From Brachionus plicatilis (Eukaryota > Rotifera > Eurotatoria > Ploima > Brachionidae), in contig QEOQ01000204.1 of assembly GCA_010279815.1 (NCBI GenBank), positions 1,727,006-1,791,005 on the forward strand: DNA of 64,000 bases, given 5' to 3'. This document shows, one piece after another, positions 23,561 through 36,253 of this stretch; position 1 is the stretch's first letter, and every line of letters begins with the position of its first letter. The notes under the pieces are model-generated. The model had not been told where the DNA came from, ran no database searches, and worked only from the letters and a program-made list of their open reading frames with translations. Made by a program: the position numbers and the translations under genes.

Positions 23561-26500
23561 ATGAAAAATTTTAAAGTTAATTGCATCTTATTAGTTTGGT
23601 TAGTTTTTCAAGTAGCCACGATAGGAACAATATTTTTGAGGAAAGACTCGGATAAAGAAAACGGTAATTATTTTTTAAAAAATTTAAAAAGCCTTTTGAA
23701 ATAAAAAATAAGAATGGCATTTAAAGAAAAATAATTCACATTGAGAATTAAAAATTAAAAATCAAAGGTTTGATTTCAGGATTGCTTAAACAATCAAAAA
23801 ATCGCGTAAGGTTATTAAACAGTAATAACGAGGAAAAAAGCGAAGAAAATAGAATTGAAGAAAATTCTTTAAGTAAAGATGACAAAAATGATGATAAGTC
23901 TGGATTATTACCAAGCCTATTGAACAATGAAAGAAAACTGAATAACTTGTTCAAAAGTAATGAAGACAAAAAAAGTGATGAAAGTGAAAGCATAGAAATA
24001 AAACCAGTCCAAAATTTGCTTGACAGAGTTCAAGATATTAAAGATTTGTTGAATAAAAATAAAGACAAAATAGAAAACGAAAATCAAAGCAAAGAAAAGA
24101 AACAAAGTGATGAAAATGAAAGTAAAGAAAAGAAACAAAGTGATGAAAATGAAAGTAAGGAAAAGAAACAAAGTGATGAAAGTGAAAGCAAAGAAAAGAA
24201 ACAAAGTGATGAAAATGAAAGTAAGGAAAAGAAACAAAGTGATGAAAGTGAAAGTAAAGAAGAGAAACAAAGTGATGAAAGTGAAAGCAAAGAAAAAAAA
24301 CCAGTCCAAAATTTGCTTGACAGAGTTCAAAATATTAAAGATTTGTTGAATAAAAATAAAGACAGATTAAAAAATGGAACAGAAGCCTCAAGACCCATTT
24401 TGTCACAGAATCTTTTGGGAAATGGACAAAATCTACCAAATTTGTTAAATGGAACCAATGATCTTTTAGAAAAATTAACAGATATTTTTACCACTTGTGG
24501 GTTTAGCTTTTTATTTAACTTTTTTTCTAAATATTCTATGTATATTTTATTTCTAAATGTATCTTTTATTTGTAGCCGAAACAATAACCAAATGCGAGGG
24601 TGAAAAAGTAATAATTAAATGTGATAAAAAAAGATTCATTTTTGTTCGATCTGTGCAATTGCGTCTCAATGACCCAAGATGCGAAAAACAAACAGATCCT
24701 CTAAAATGTGATCAAAAATTTTATTCGTTGAAATCTAGTAGCATTTCGGAATTATGCCGCAATAAAACAACTTGTAGCTTTAGCATAAATAATAAATTAT
24801 TTGGTGATGAATGCAATGGTGACAAGAGACATGTTACACTTACATTTGTTTGTAGTAGATTTCCAATTGGTTCAAATAATAACATAATAATGCCTTTTGG
24901 TCAAAATTCAAACAGTAATAAGGACAAGTCTTCAGAGGAAAAATCCTCGAAACAAAAATCTTCTGAAGAAAAATCTTCCGAAGAAGATTCGTCAGATGAA
25001 GAAAACAAGCCAAATAATAAAAATATTGAAAGATGTAAATTATCTTAATTTAAAAAAAAAATTAAATGACTTAATCTTTCAAAAAGATGCATGCGAAAAT
25101 GAATTTTTGAATATTGAGTGTCCAGCTGACCAAATAATTAAAATAAGATCAGCCAGATTTGAACGAAGAGACTTTTCGGTTTGTGCTTCAAAGCCGCAAT
25201 CGATTAATGGATTGGTCACTAATTTGCTTTGTCGTGGATTGAATGTTAACAGCCTGGTTAGAAAGCAGTGTAATGACAAGAGAAGATGCAGAATAGATGT
25301 TTCAGCCAAATTTTTAGGCTTGGTTTGTCCAGATGTGAGAAAGTATCTAACAGTACGATATAGATGTCGACCAAGACCAAAATCAAACAATCCATGTTCA
25401 GACAATCCTTGTGGTTTTGGTGCCATTTGTAAAAATGTTAATAGATCTCCAGTATGTTCATGTCCGTCTAATTCGGTTGGAGATCCAAACGTAAGATGTT
25501 GCAAGAGTCTCAAATGCGGGTAATTTTTCTTGATTTATTTTATTCTAATTTTTTTTCTTTTTAATAACTAATTTTAAATTAAAATTTTAATTTTTTAGCT
25601 GCTGGGGAGATCCACATTGCACAACTTTCGATAAAGCTAAGTTTGATTTTATGGGAAAATGCAAATACGATCTGGTTTCAACAGATTGCTATAATCAATC
25701 TCTAGTAATTTTAATTTATTAATTATAATTATTAATTTGTTTTTATTAATTTGTTCTTTAAAAAATTAAAATCTGTGTAAATGTTTTCTTTTTATCAATT
25801 GAAATTCTTTGAAGCATTGAGTTAAAATGGATAAAAAAGCTAAATTTCATTTTTTAGAATTTTTTATCAAAATCAATTTATTAACTTTTTAAAGAAATTT
25901 TTACTCAAAAAGTTTTCATAATTTTATTTTCTCAAAGTTTTAAATTTTCTTAAATTGAATGTTTTTTTCTTTTGGGTATAAATTTAAGTTAAAAATATTG
26001 TATCTAAATTTAGCACACTTAAAGATCAAAATAATTTTTATTATTTATTTGTTCCCAAGTTCAACTCTTTAATATAAGTTAAAAATGAAAGTAAGATTTC
26101 TAAGTAAATTTGCCGTAATTAAAAATTAAAAGAGTTCTAATATAAAAGCTCCTTTATATTTTAGCATTAAACTCTTCATTTAAAAAGAGAATACAGGAAA
26201 CTTTCAAATACACAATAAAGTCGGATATTAAAAAAAATTGTAAAGAAGAGATTTTGAATATTTTCACAAAGTTTTATTGCAAAATGTTAAAAGGGAAAAA
26301 AATTTCCAACTTGGTTTTACATTTTTCCAAGAACCATTAAAAATGACTCATTTTAACTGGACATATTCCTTATAAAAATCTTACTAAGGACAGTATGGGA
26401 CTCAATCTGGGAGGATACTAGTCCTTAAGAATAATATAAGATTATCAAGTTGAAAAAGTATCTTTATAAATTCTTTTTAAAAAAATTTATTAACAAGAAA

Positions 26501-29500
26501 ATCTTTGCATTTTTAACAGCTAACAAAATCTCGAAGTTTCTGGATATCAATTATTCAAGTCTTATTCAAGGTGAATAAGACTTTGGTGAAAAAATAAAAA
26601 AAAAAATTTTTTAGAATTAAAGTTATTTCAAAAAATGAAGCTTCATGATTCTCTTAATTTACTATATTTAAAGAAAAATGTCAAAACGTAATCAAAAAGG
26701 ATTATGCATTTTTTTGGACGAGTTAATTTTTATCAGGCTATATTCGAAATAGATTCATTTGACTTAAATCAATTAGACTATTTTTTTAGTCAACAAAAAA
26801 TATCATTTTGACATAATTTTAACATTTCGACGTAATTAATTTTCGACAAAGGAAAATTTGCAAAATTTTTTAATTTTTGGTATCCACTCAACTTCAAAGT
26901 CTAATTGTTGATTTATAATTTATTTATTTTTTACAAGATTACTAATATTAATGAGACCAATTCACTCTTTTATTTGGAGCTAATAGTCTGTTTACTTATG
27001 ATAATCAAAGATATCATGGAATAATATCTGAAATATTATAACAATTTCAAGATTTAAATTTAAATAAATTTTTTAAGAAGCTAAACTAGATATAAAAACT
27101 ATTAAGATTTAGAAAATTAAATTAATTAATTTTTCATTAATATGCTCTAAAATTTGGAATTAGAACTTGAGAATTATTAAATTATAAAAAATTAATCATT
27201 AAATTTAATTAAATTATGAATCAAATATTAATTTAATATTTATTATCAAATTTTAAATTAAAAATAAAGATATTATTAACATGCAAATAAATAAAAGTAA
27301 TTGAGATTCTAATAATTAAGACATTTCCCAAAATAAAAATAAAAAAATTCCCATTAAAAATAAAAATTTGAATTTTATCAAGCCGGAAGGAATGGTTCCA
27401 TTCAGCATCACTCAAAAGCAAGAGGAAAGAAACGGAAATAAAAGAGTTGCCTACATTTCATACATGGAAATAAATGTGTTTAATCAGCAATTCAGGCTAT
27501 TGAAAAAGAATGGAAACAGACACAGATATACTATCAATGGAATACTTGGCTCAAACAATTATGTTGACAATCTCAACGGAGTGAGAATATATGTGTCAGG
27601 TTCAAATCTTGTTTTCAGTACAACATTTGGTTTGACTCTCGTATGGAACGGAAATCACAAGGCTGACGTCATTTTATGTGATACATATGCTAATCATGTG
27701 TGTGGTCTTTGCGGAAATGCTGATGGTAAATTAAAATTTTGCTTAAATTTTTCAATTTCTAAACAATTTTCTTTAAGGATCGAGATTCAATGATTTTGCA
27801 GATAAGAATAATAGTTTGGTTGATAGCAATAATGTTTTTTACAATACTACATTATTCAATTGGGGAAGTTTGTGGAGAGTTCCAGACGAAGAAGATAATC
27901 TTAATGGAAATTTGTAAAATTTATAATCAAAATAATTGATAAGAAAGAAAATTTCAAGCGTTTTTTTTTAAGATGTAATCCGGTTAATAATCCTGGTCCT
28001 GAGCCAGAGCCAGTCAAATGCTCAAATAAAAATATCTACAAAAATAAAGAATGGTGCGGCATTATTAAGGAAAGAAATGGACCATGGTCCGAATGCTTAA
28101 GACAAATAGACCAAAACATTTTAGCTGGTATTTATGAAGGATGTTTATTTGACTTGTGCGCTACTGAACAAAAAACTGATTTACAGCAAGAATACAAATG
28201 CAAGGCCTATGAAGAAATGGCTGATATTTGCAATGGCCTTTTGAATTCTGATAAAGTATCCAATTGGAGATTCACAACTGGATGCCGTAAGTCTTAATTC
28301 TTGTCAATTTTTTTTAAAGGCTTAGCAAAAGTATTCATTTTTTCTTTTTAAAAAAGCATTAACTTGTCAAATGAATGAAATATATACAATAGGAACAGGT
28401 TGTCCTAGGACATGTCTCGATCCGTTAGGAACAGCAGATTGCGGTGAAATAAAACCTGTTGAAGGCTGTTTCTGTAGTGATGGATTCGTTTTGAATGGAA
28501 ACGGAGTATGTGTTCCACTTGATGAATGTGGTTGTCCATTACCAGATGGATCTGGAATATTACCAGTAAGTTCATTAGAAAATAAAAAATTTGATTATAA
28601 ATTAACAAATTAAATATGATTTTAATAAATATAAATTTATTAAGCTTGGAGAAATTATTCAGCCAAACTGTTCAGTTAAATTTGAATGTGATAGAGAAAA
28701 TGGTCAGCTAAAAATTGAGTTATTGAAAAAATGTTCTGAATTTGCTGGATGTGTTGCAGGCGAAGATAATTTACCAAAATGTAAATGTATTTCTGGTTAT
28801 GAAGGAGATGGTTACACTTGCGAAGAGGTTCCCTTAACAACAACTACCACTCAAGCTCCAACCACTACAACAACCACCACTGAAGTGCCAACTACAACAA
28901 CAACCACCACTGAAGCTCCAACCACTACAACAACTACCCCTGAAGATATTGAAAAATGTTTTAATTTTTTTACTTGTTAAAAAATAACAAATTACATCCT
29001 TCAAATAGATGCATGCGAAAATGAATTTTTGAATATTGAGTGTCCAGCTGACCAAATAATTAAAATAAGATCAGCCAGATTTGAACGAAGAGACTTTTCG
29101 GTCTGTGCTTCAAAGCCGCAATCGATTAATGGATTGGTCACTAATTTGCTTTGTCGTGGATTGAATGTTAACAGCCTGGTTAGAAAGCAGTGTAATGACA
29201 AGAGAAGATGCAGAATAGATGTTTCAGCCAAATTTTTAGGCTTGGTTTGTCCAGATGTGAGAAAGTATCTAACAGTACGATATAGATGTCGACCAAGACC
29301 AAAATCAAACAATCCATGTTCAGACAATCCTTGTGGTTTTGGTGCCATTTGTAAAAATGTTAATAGATCTCCAGTATGTTCATGTCCGTCTAATTCGGTT
29401 GGAGATCCAAACGTAAGATGTTGCAAGAGTCTCAAATGCGGGTAATTTTTCTTGATTTATTTTATTCTAATTTTTTTTCTTTTTAATAACTTATTTGAAA

Positions 29501-32500
29501 TTAATATATTTTTTTTAGCTGCTGGGGAGATCCACATTGCACAACTTTCGATAAAGCTAAGTTTGATTTTATGGGAAAATGCAAATACGATTTGGTCTCA
29601 ACAGATTGCTATAATCAATCTTTAGTAATTTTAATTTATTTATTATATACTCATTAATTTAGAATTCCTTATTTGTTTTTCTTTAAATTATGTAAATCTG
29701 TAAATATATTTTCTTTTAATCGATTAAAATTTAGATTTTTATATCTATTCGGATTCAAATTCCAATTTTTTAAAATTGGAAGTAACGCAAAAATCGATTT
29801 TTTTTTAGCTTTAAGTTAAATGGATTTAAATGCCAAATTTCATTTTTTAAAATTTTTTCAAATTCAATTTATTAATAATTTAAACCAATATTTTAAACCT
29901 TAAGTTTTTTTCAAACTTTTCGTTAACGCGAAGTTTTAAATTTTCTTAGATTGAATTGTTCTTCTTTTGAGTGTTGATTTAAGTCAAAAGATTTTTTCAA
30001 AATAATGCACACTTCGAGGTGATATTTTTTACTATTCATTTGATTCCAAGTTCAGATCTTTCCGATTAAATAAAAATAAAAGTAAGATCCGTAAGTAAAT
30101 ACGTAATAGTTAAATAAAAAAGGACATGATGCGACGCTATTATTAACAGCTGCTTAATGTTTAATTATATAACTTAACATTTAAAAAGAATTAAAAAAAA
30201 CTCGCAATTAAACAATCAACACTGATTAAAGATATAAAAGAAATAATTTCATATATTTACTTTTATCGAAAAATTTTGAGAAAGAAAAAAATTTTTCATA
30301 GATCTAATTACTCCTTAATTAGCTTAGAATAATCTATGTACTTTTTTACAATAATATTTATTTATTGATATTCATTCTTAAAATTACTTAATTACATAGT
30401 AAACGATTTTATTGCAATGAAATGTTAGAAAATATCTCATCTTATTCTCCGAAAACCATTTAATAGGAATCTTAACAAAGACTGGGCAAAGAACAGTATG
30501 TGATCTCAATCAGGGACGATACATGTTCGTTAAAAATCGTATAAGATCATCAATTTAAAAAAAGATCTTTATTAATTCTTTTTCAAAATAAAATTGTTCT
30601 TGAGAAAAAATATGCATTTTTAAGATTTCACACAATCTTGAAATTTAAAGATATCAATTATCCAAGTTTTTTTAAGGTTAAAAGACGAAATTAAAAAAAA
30701 AGATAAAATTTTTTTTTTAACTAAAGTTGGTTTATAAAAGGAAGCTTCATGATTCTTTTTATTTAGTCTATTTAAAGAAATAAGTCCAAACCAAATCAAA
30801 AAGGGTTAAGCTTTATTTGTACAGGTAAATTTGGACGGGTTAATTTTTGTCAGATTATCATAGAAACAAATTCATTTGACCAAAATCAATTAGGCAATTA
30901 TTAAGTCAACAAAAAAAATTTTGACAATATAATTTCGATGTAATTAATCTTTCGACAAAGCGAAATTTGCAAAATTTCTTAATTTTTTTATCCAGTCAAA
31001 TTCTAAATGTTACTAATAATTTATTTATTTATTAAATTGTCCTTCTATCAGTATTAGTTGATTTTAAAAGAACTTGAAAGAAAAAAATCAGTATATGTGA
31101 AAAGATGGTAATTCTATATTAAAGGAAGTAATGAAAATTACTTCAATTATTTAAGAATTTTTATTATGAATGAATTGTTTAGTTTTTATAAATTCAGAAA
31201 AATCTCAAAGTTAAATAAAATAAATTAAAGATTTTCATTGACTTCCGTTAAAATGGCATCACCATCTTCTATTAAAATAATTAAAGATGTAAAATTTTTT
31301 AAATTATTTTATATTTAATATGTCTATTTTTGAAGGGAAAATCCCAGGATTCGTTAGAAAATTTTTTATTTGGACCTTCCAATAGGATTAAATTTTAATT
31401 TCTTTCTACAAAAATTTGAATTTTTCTTTTTATTTATTTTATTTACTTACTAAAGAATTTTGAAAGAAAAAGAATATTAATGTGTATTAAAACAATTGGG
31501 TGTACATATGCAAATAAAAAAATTAAATCTGGGGCTGTGAAGTTCATTTCAATTCGATCGTTTCAATTCAGAAAAATTTGAATAACTTTTTTACAACTAG
31601 GAATAATTTATTTCTGTTAAATGCTTAATATTAAGCAACTTTGCTAAATCCGAAAATATTTATCTGCAAAGTCTGCAATGTACTTGCACAGTTGATTAGA
31701 TTACTTTCTAATGACGCGCAAAATGCAAAAAACTACAGAGTATTATGCAGACCTATTTTACTGCATTAAGCAAAATTGGCTTATAATTAAGCATTTTAAA
31801 AAACTAAATTATTTATTTTTTGTAAAAAAGTTGATCAAATTTTTTTGAATAGAAAAGATCGAATTGAAACTTACTTCACAACCCCATTAAAACTGAGAAT
31901 ATATTAATTGAAAAAAGCAAGAAAACTAATGTTAATGAGACAAATTTACTCTTTTATTTGGAAATAATAGCCTGTTTACTTATGATTATCAAAGATATCA
32001 TGGAATAATATCTGAAATATTATAACAATTTCAAGATTTAAATTTAAATAAATTTTTTAAGAAGCTAAACTAGATATAAAAACTATTAAGATTTAGAAAA
32101 TTAAATTAATTAATTTTTCATTAATATGCTCTAAAATTTGGAATTAGAACTTGAGAATTATTAAATTATAAAAAATTAATCATTAAATTTAATTAAATTA
32201 TGAATCAAATATTAATTTAATATTTATTATCAAATTTTAAATTAAAAATAAAGATATTATTAACATGCAAATAAATAAAAGTAATTGAGATTCTAATAAT
32301 TAAGACATTTCCCAAAATAAAAATAAAAAAATTCCCATTAAAAATAAAAATTTGAATTTTATCAAGCCGGAAGGAATGGTTCCATTCAGCATCACTCAAA
32401 AGCAAGAGGAAAGAAACGGAAATAAAAGAGTTGCCTACATTTCATACATGGAAATAAATGTGTTTAATCAGCAATTCAGGCTATTGAAAAAGAATGGAAA

Positions 32501-35500
32501 CAGACACAGATATACTATCAATGGAATACTTGGCTCAAACAATTATGTTGACAATCTCAACGGAGTGAGAATATATGTGTCAGGTTCAAATCTTGTTTTC
32601 AGTACAACATTTGGTTTGACTCTCGTATGGAACGGAAATCACAAGGCTGACGTCATTTTATGTGATACATATGCTAATCATGTGTGTGGTCTTTGCGGAA
32701 ATGCTGATGGTAAATTAAAATTTTGCTTAAATTTTTCAATTTCTAAACAATTTTCTTTAAGGATCGAGATTCAATGATTTTGCAGATAAGAATAATAGTT
32801 TGGTTGATAGCAATAATGTTTTTTACAATACTACATTATTCAATTGGGGAAGTTTGTGGAGAGTTCCAGACGAAGAAGATAATCTTAATGGAAATTTGTA
32901 AAATTTATAATCAAAATAATTGATAAGAAAGAAAATTTCAAGCGTTTTTTTTTAAGATGTAATCCGGTTAATAATCCTGGTCCTGAGCCAGAGCCAGTCA
33001 AATGCTCAAATAAAAATATCTACAAAAATAAAGAATGGTGCGGCATTATTAAGGAAAGAAATGGACCATGGTCCGAATGCTTAAGACAAATAGACCAAAA
33101 CATTTTAGCTGGTATTTATGAAGGATGTTTATTTGACTTGTGCGCTACTGAACAAAAAACTGATTTACAGCAAGAATACAAATGCAAGGCCTATGAAGAA
33201 ATGGCTGATATTTGCAATGGCCTTTTGAATTCTGATAAAGTATCCAATTGGAGATTCACAACTGGATGCCGTAAGTCTTAATTCTTGTCAATTTTTTTTA
33301 AAGGCTTAGCAAAAGTATTCATTTTTTCTTTTTAAAAAAGCATTAACTTGTCAAATGAATGAAATATATACAATAGGAACAGGTTGTCCTAGGACATGTC
33401 TCGATCCGTTAGGAACAGCAGATTGCGGTGAAATAAAACCTGTTGAAGGCTGTTTCTGTAGTGATGGATTCGTTTTGAATGGAAACGGAGTATGTGTTCC
33501 ACTTGATGAATGTGGTTGTCCATTACCAGATGGATCTGGAATATTACCAGTAAGTTCATTAGAAAATAAAAAATTTGATTATAAATTAACAAATTAAATA
33601 TGATTTTAATAAATATAAATTTATTAAGCTTGGAGAAATTATTCAGCCAAACTGTTCAGTTAAATTTGAATGTGATAGAGAAAATGGTCAGCTAAAAATT
33701 GAGTTATTGAAAAAATGTTCTGAATTTGCTGGATGTGTTGCAGGCGAAGATAATTTACCAAAATGTAAATGTATTTCTGGTTATGAAGGAGATGGTTACA
33801 CTTGCGAAGAGGTTCCCTTAACAACAACTACCACTCAAGCTCCAACCACTACAACAACCACCACTGAAGTGCCAACTACAACAACAACCACCACTGAAGC
33901 TCCAACCACTACAACAACTACCCCTGAAGATATTGAAAAATGTTTTAATTTTTTTACTTGTTAAAAAATAACAAATTACATCCTTCAAATAGATGCATGC
34001 GAAAATGAATTTTTGAATATTGAGTGTCCAGCTGACCAAATAATTAAAATAAGATCAGCCAGATTTGAACGAAGAGACTTTTCGGTCTGTGCTTCAAAGC
34101 CGCAATCGATTAATGGATTGGTCACTAATTTGCTTTGTCGTGGATTGAATGTTAACAGCCTGGTTAGAAAGCAGTGTAATGACAAGAGAAGATGCAGAAT
34201 AGATGTTTCAGCCAAATTTTTAGGCTTGGTTTNNNNNNNNNNNNNNNNNNNNNNNNNNNNNNNNNNNNNNNNNNNNNNNNNNNNNNNNNNNNNNNNNNNN
34301 NNNNNNNNNNNNNNNNNNNNNNNNNNNNNNNNNNNNNNNNNNNNNNNNNNNNNNNNNAACCACCACAACAACAACCACTGAAGCACCAACCACCACAACA
34401 ACCACCACTGAAGCTCCAATTACTACAACAACCACCACTGAAGCTCCAATTACTACAACAACCACTACTGTGTCATCTACTTTAAGTACCACCAGTAGAT
34501 TAATTGAAGGTTTTTTAATTTATTTTCTGAAAAATTTGATTATTTTTATTAAATCAAGAAATGAATAATGGATTAATTACCGACAAAAAGGAATGTTTTG
34601 AAGAATTTATTATCGATGGTTAATTTTTAATTTAATTTAGATAAAAATCTTTATTTTTCTTTTAGATTTGCTTATCCAAGATGATTTCTTAAATACTTTT
34701 GTTAATGGAACATCAAGATGTAATTATTAAAGACTTAATTTATTTCAATTTGTATATTTTTTTTTAAAGGTGGACTTTCTAATGAGCCTTTTTATTTTGA
34801 GGATCTATTGGATTTGGAGTTTTCTGAATGCAAAGGTAATTTTTTAATAACTTTTAAATACTTGGATTTTTAATTTTATCTAATTTTTTCTTTAATTTAG
34901 CTGAAAATGTCTGGTAAGATTATTAATTTTTTTTTTTAAACTTACCTATAGATTTTATTTTTGTTATTTTTTAGCTACGGTTTCGGAGATCCACACTATC
35001 GAACTTTTGTAAGTCTTATTAGAAAATATCTTTTCTCAATTAGCCTTCATTAAATTTTTCATTAAGGATGGTGACAAATTTTCTGTAAACAAAACATGTC
35101 CTTATGTTTTGGCCACCGATTATTGTCCAGGTAATTCTGAATTCAAGTTCATCATTTATGTCGATCATGAGCATCGTAATTCAAACGATAAGGCCAATTA
35201 CTTAAAATTGATCAATATTTACTATAACAAAAAATTCTACACAATCACAAAAGAACTGACAGTAAAATTAAATGATTAAGTTTTAGATTGAAAATTTTAT
35301 TTTATTCAATAAATAATCAAGGTAAACTCAGTTTCTGTTGACCTACCATACGTGTCACAAAATGAAAATGTTTTTGTCAGACGAGAAAATCATTATATTG
35401 TATTCCAGACCAATTTTTTCACAGTACATTTTGATGGAGATCAAATGTTGAAATTGCATCAATGCAACGATATTGTCTGTGGTATTTGTGGAAACAATAA

Positions 35501-35582
35501 TGGAAATCCTTTTGATGATTTTATCAATAGAAATTTTTTCTTGGTCCAAAATTTACAGCGTGGATGCAGCATTGGATTTTAA
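23561..35582 (+). CDS. Gene A: giant secreted SUEL-lectin/vWD/C8/TIL/EGF protein with mucin-like linkers (interrupted by gap)
   Basis: Exon 1 (23561-23663) encodes a signal peptide (MKNFKVNCILLVWLVFQVA). Exon 2 (23780-24496) is highly charged with an 11-residue repeat. Exon 3 (24576-25034) is a SUEL/galactose-binding lectin domain plus a Ser/Glu linker. Then come SUEL+EGF (25087-25519), vWD (25599-25704, 27383-27725, 27778-27913), C8 (27973-28286), TIL (28357-28565), and EGF-like plus Thr-rich linker (28645-28957). The module repeats at 29009-29441, 29519-29624, 32367-32709, 32762-32897, 32957-33270, 33341-33549 and 33629-33941. A third SUEL (from 33993) runs into the gap. After the gap come a Thr-rich tract, small exons and a C-terminal vWD-like domain (GFGDPHYRTF...CGICGN), with the stop at 35580-35582. 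Joints are GT/AG and phase-consistent. CGLC and GDPH motifs are present. The family suggests an extracellular gel, coat or adhesive; the exact role is unknown. Confidence 0.82.
24000..24365 (+). repeat. 33-bp coding tandem repeat flanked by a 68-bp duplication
   Basis: From 24088 to 24285 a 33-bp unit occurs six times, with a seventh partial copy, encoding SKEKKQSDENE with Asn/Ser and Lys/Glu variation. It is bracketed by two copies of a roughly 68-bp sequence (24000-24067 and 24298-24365) encoding KPVQNLLDRVQDIKDLLNKN, a likely coiled coil. The unit length is a multiple of three and the frame stays open through all copies, so this is a real charged repeat domain in exon 2 of gene A. Open frames on other strands here are by-products of the repeat. 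Confidence 0.85.
27004..29248 (+). repeat. Tandem duplication within gene A, copy 1
   Basis: This 2245-bp stretch, covering vWD part 2, C8, TIL, EGF, the Thr-rich linker and most of the following SUEL exon with all introns, reappears at 31988-34232 at a constant offset of 4984 bp. I saw no differences in the portions compared. Left of 27004 the two diverge gradually. The right limit is set by the gap. Confidence 0.85.
31531..31885. mobile_element. MULE-like MITE in a gene A intron (355 bp)
   Basis: Terminal inverted repeats of about 35 bp: the left end begins GGGGCTGTGAAGT and the right end is ACTTCACAACCCC, with the shared inner word TTTCAATTCGATC. It is flanked by ATTAAATCT on the left and ATTAAAACT on the right, a 9-bp target-site duplication with one mismatch. 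A 9-bp duplication and G-rich ends fit Mutator-like elements. No coding capacity. It lies in the intron between exons 29519-29624 and 32367-32709 and partly explains why that intron is longer than its homologue at 25705-27382. Confidence 0.65.
31988..34232 (+). repeat. Tandem duplication within gene A, copy 2 (runs into gap)
   Basis: Second copy of 27004-29248, intron sequence included. It ends exactly at the first N of the gap. A third, older copy of the SUEL+EGF exon is at 25087-25519 (offset 3922 from the one at 29009), with a few base differences in the exon and a diverged following intron. Confidence 0.85.
34233..34357. other. Assembly gap (125 N) inside gene A
   Basis: The sequence enters the gap in the middle of a SUEL exon and leaves it inside a Thr-rich linker. 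By analogy with the other modules, the skipped part should include about 190 bp of exon plus vWD, C8, TIL and EGF exons with introns (several kb). The stated size is therefore almost certainly wrong, or the third module is collapsed. Confidence 0.9.
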
Positions 35583-36245
35583 ATTTTATAGTTTAATCAA
35601 TGAAAAATAAAGATTTATTGCTAAATTTTTGTCTTTTATGTCGACTCATCTTAATCGAAATTTTACCAAGTATAAATAAATAATAATTTATTTAAATTTT
35701 TAAAGAATATCAAAAATAACATATCAAACTTCTGGTATTTTAAGTCACTTTAAGAGACAAGCTTACTAATAAGAGTGAAATTTTAATTATTTTTTTAGTA
35801 ATTGAGTGATCTAATAAAAAAATTTAAGAATCCAATTATTGTCTACCATCTCTTTTTACTAGCTGACCAAATTGAAAGAAATATTTTTCTTTTTAAAAGA
35901 AAATATTCTGAATTTTTATCATATTTTAAAAATTATTTTGAAAAATTTTCAGTTATTTAAAAAAAATAAATTTAAAAATGATACTAACTTTAAAAAAATA
36001 TTTTAATTAAGTATAAAAATTTGAGAATAGATTTTTCATAATACTCTTTCTTCTGTTAATTCACGTAAAATGATATCTCATTTAAAACAGTGGTAAACTT
36101 GTAATTTCTTATTTTGGAATATGATTTAATTTAATTCTAACCATTTAAACAAAATTTATAATCAAACCTCTAAATAATATTAAAAAGATTATTTCTTTAT
36201 TTAGTTATAGAAATTTTAGTAAATGATAAAAACTATAATTCTATT
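35583..36245. other. Intergenic region between genes A and B, left part
   Basis: AT-rich with no coding signal up to the hAT element that starts at 36254. Confidence 0.5.
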
Positions 36246-36253
36246 GAAATAAC

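Noticed and set aside
23748..24330. Long open frames on the minus strand and a third plus frame through the 33-bp repeat
   Set aside because: They are low-complexity by-products of a repeat whose length is a multiple of three. The plus frame joined to signal-peptide and lectin exons is the real one.
25079..25513. 144-residue minus-strand frame, repeated at 29001-29435
   Set aside because: It is the antisense shadow of the SUEL+EGF exon, present wherever that exon is duplicated.
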